Positions 54,934-56,109 of a DNA stretch of 56,109 bases are shown here, in pieces. The notes below the pieces were generated by a model, which worked only from the letters and a program-made list of their open reading frames with translations, made no database searches and had not been told where the DNA came from. The position numbers and the translations under genes are program-made. This DNA is from Tateyamaria pelophila (GTDB lineage Bacteria > Pseudomonadota > Alphaproteobacteria > Rhodobacterales > Rhodobacteraceae): contig NZ_JAIMIA010000026.1 in NCBI RefSeq assembly GCF_019966495.1, positions 1 through 56,109 of the forward strand, in the 5' to 3' direction. Position 1 is the stretch's first letter, and each line of letters opens with the position of its first letter.

Positions 54934-55787
54934 GCAAAGACAAAAAGCCGAACGAACCCGATACCACCGGCCATGAATGGGATGGCATCGAAGAGTTGAA
55001 CAACCCTTTGCCACGCTGGTGGCTCTGGTGCTTCTATCTCTGCATTATCTGGGGGATTGGATACACGATTGCTTATCCCGCATGGCCCATGATCAACAGG
55101 GCCACTGCCGGGGTGCTGGGGTATTCCACACGCGCCGAGGTTGCGGCCGATATTCTGGCCGTCGAAGAGGCCAACGCCCCGATCAACGCACGCCTCGTGA
55201 GTACTGAATTAACTGAAGTCCCGCTGGAACCTGAGTTGATGCAATTTGCCACTGACTCGGGTGGCGCCGTTTACCGGACGTGGTGCACGCAATGTCATGG
55301 CTCTGGTGCTGCCGGCGCCGTGGGTTATCCCAACTTGCTGGATGATGATTGGCTGTGGGGGGGCGACATCGACGCGATCTACCTCACCATCGCCCACGGT
55401 ATCCGCAACGAGGAAGATCTTGATTCCCGGTACTCAGAGATGCCCGCCTATGGCGAAATCTTTGAAGAGGAAGAGATCGCTGCGGTCGTCCAATACGTCA
55501 AATCTCTGTCCGGTACGCCGGATGATGCAACCGTGCTGCCCGCCGGTCAGGAATTGTTCCTGGACAATTGCGCGGCGTGTCATGGTGATGACGGGTTGGG
55601 GAATTATGAACTGGGCGCGCCCAACCTTGCGGATGCGATCTGGCTTTATGGCGGCGATACCGAGACCCTCACAGAGACGGTCACCTATTCCCGCTATGGC
55701 GTCATGCCGCCGTGGCAGGGACGTCTTTCCGAGGCGCAAGTACGTGCCGTGGCCCTGTACGTGCACAGCCGCGGCGGTGGGCAATAG
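54930..55787 (+). CDS. ccoP: cbb3-type cytochrome c oxidase diheme subunit III
   Basis: The 285-aa protein has an N-terminal cytoplasmic segment containing HEWDGIEELNNPLPRWW, the CcoP signature. One membrane helix (about 31-53) and two cytochrome c domains follow, with heme sites WCTQCHGSG and NCAACHGDDG. It accepts electrons from soluble or anchored cytochromes c. It is the last gene of the operon; a hairpin follows 10 nt after the stop. Confidence 0.97.
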   Translation: MSKDKKPNEPDTTGHEWDGIEELNNPLPRWWLWCFYLCIIWGIGYTIAYPAWPMINRATAGVLGYSTRAEVAADILAVEEANAPINARLVSTELTEVPLEPELMQFATDSGGAVYRTWCTQCHGSGAAGAVGYPNLLDDDWLWGGDIDAIYLTIAHGIRNEEDLDSRYSEMPAYGEIFEEEEIAAVVQYVKSLSGTPDDATVLPAGQELFLDNCAACHGDDGLGNYELGAPNLADAIWLYGGDTETLTETVTYSRYGVMPPWQGRLSEAQVRAVALYVHSRGGGQ

Positions 55788-55797
55788 TCCCACATCG

Positions 55798-55828
55798 CAG
55801 GCGGCCGGGAGGAGAACCAGGCCGCCTG
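55798..55828 (+). terminator. Hairpin after ccoP
   Basis: CAGGCGGCC (55798-55806) pairs with GGCCGCCTG (55820-55828) across 13 nt. There is no T-run, so it may slow or stabilise rather than fully terminate the ccoNOQP transcript. Confidence 0.5.
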
Positions 55829-55836
55829 TGAACACT

Positions 55837-56031
55837 TCAGGTGCTTATATCATCCGTATAGCGGATCTTGACGTAGGCACCTGATAATCCGGCCACAAAA
55901 GCTGCGTGCACCTGACCCGTGCTCAGGTCAGTGTGTCCAAAACTGGCAGGCCTTTCTGCGCATGCATCCGCTTCGATGAAATAGTCAGGATTGCGTCCAC
56001 GCACTGTGCCCGTGCATTTGCCTCCTTCGAA
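55837..56031 (-). pseudogene. Coding-like fragment without a start (possible decayed gene)
   Basis: On the minus strand, 64 codons are open from just after a TAG (56034-56032) to TGA (55839-55837). The composition is protein-like (CTGTVRGRNPDYFIEAD, HAAFVAGLSGAYVKIRYTDD) but there is no ATG. A neighbouring frame has ATG at about 56048 and 42 codons, so a frameshift could join them. No family is recognised. The rest of 55829-56109 shows no gene, and no ccoG start is seen. Confidence 0.3.
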
Positions 56032-56109
56032 CTAGGCAGCACACCCATTAATTCTTGTTTGATTGCATAGTTTTGTGATTCAGTTTCGTTCAAACAACGG
56101 GCGGGAGGA

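Noticed and set aside
1-56109. CRISPR array, prophage or complete IS element
   Set aside because: No regularly spaced repeats, phage structural genes, integrase or intact transposase were found; only an IS630-like end and an IS110 remnant.

Overview
This 56 kb window looks like a chromosomal segment of a marine alphaproteobacterium of the Roseobacter group (Rhodobacterales). The evidence is the gene content and order: a hemN/fnrL/universal-stress/ccoNOQP block, ffs-dnaX-ybaB-recR in the Rhodobacterales arrangement, TrcR (DUF1013), COQ9 next to rpsU, a CycM-like anchored cytochrome c, and a divergent ald/lrp pair. Product names come from reading the translations and recognising motifs; no database search was run.

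Layout. Positions 1-2180 are accessory in character. They hold the last codons of an IS630-like transposase, two paralogous 79-aa CxxC proteins (54% identical), and between them a 340-aa protein with macrodomain-like motifs. This segment abuts the 3' end of tRNA-Lys(UUU). Next come dapF-mtaB and a decayed IS110-type remnant. Positions 4815-9097 are a minus-strand metal-handling-type cluster (ZrgA/DUF2796, ABC ATPase, FtsX-like permease, secreted helical-repeat protein, DUF3299 protein) in which zrgA carries a frameshift in an A6 run. Positions 9.8-14 kb encode an MscS channel, an AIM24-DUF4239 pair and a divergent orphan TAXI binding protein. Positions 14.7-19.8 kb are pheS-pheT, separated by a small membrane protein and a secreted esterase, with a hairpin over the pheS ribosome-binding site and a cluster of palindromes before pheT.

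Positions 19.8-28.1 kb hold LysR/methyltransferase, YtoQ, a GMC oxidoreductase, a GST that lacks any usual start codon, the ald/lrp pair and phoX. Positions 28.5-38.1 kb are housekeeping: rpsU, COQ9, two quinone oxidoreductases, RNase T2, trcR, recR, ybaB, dnaX and the SRP RNA gene ffs. Positions 38.1-43.1 kb encode a CpdB-type nucleotidase, NudC, an SRPBCC protein, PheA and cytochrome c. Positions 43.3-49 kb are a complete yejABEF-type peptide importer.

The right end, 49.1-55.8 kb, is an oxygen-response module. FnrL is encoded beside hemN (anaerobic haem synthesis), a universal stress protein and the high-affinity cbb3 oxidase ccoNOQP. Three sites matching TTGAY-N4-RTCAA lie in the hemN/fnrL and usp/ccoN intergenic regions. 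The geometry suggests that hemN may be transcribed leaderless. A 50-bp repeat, 90% identical between copies, brackets hemN-fnrL.

No CRISPR array, phage or complete insertion sequence was seen. Most of the window is ordinary core genome; the most unusual parts are the left-edge macrodomain-like/CxxC locus and several non-coding or decoding features.
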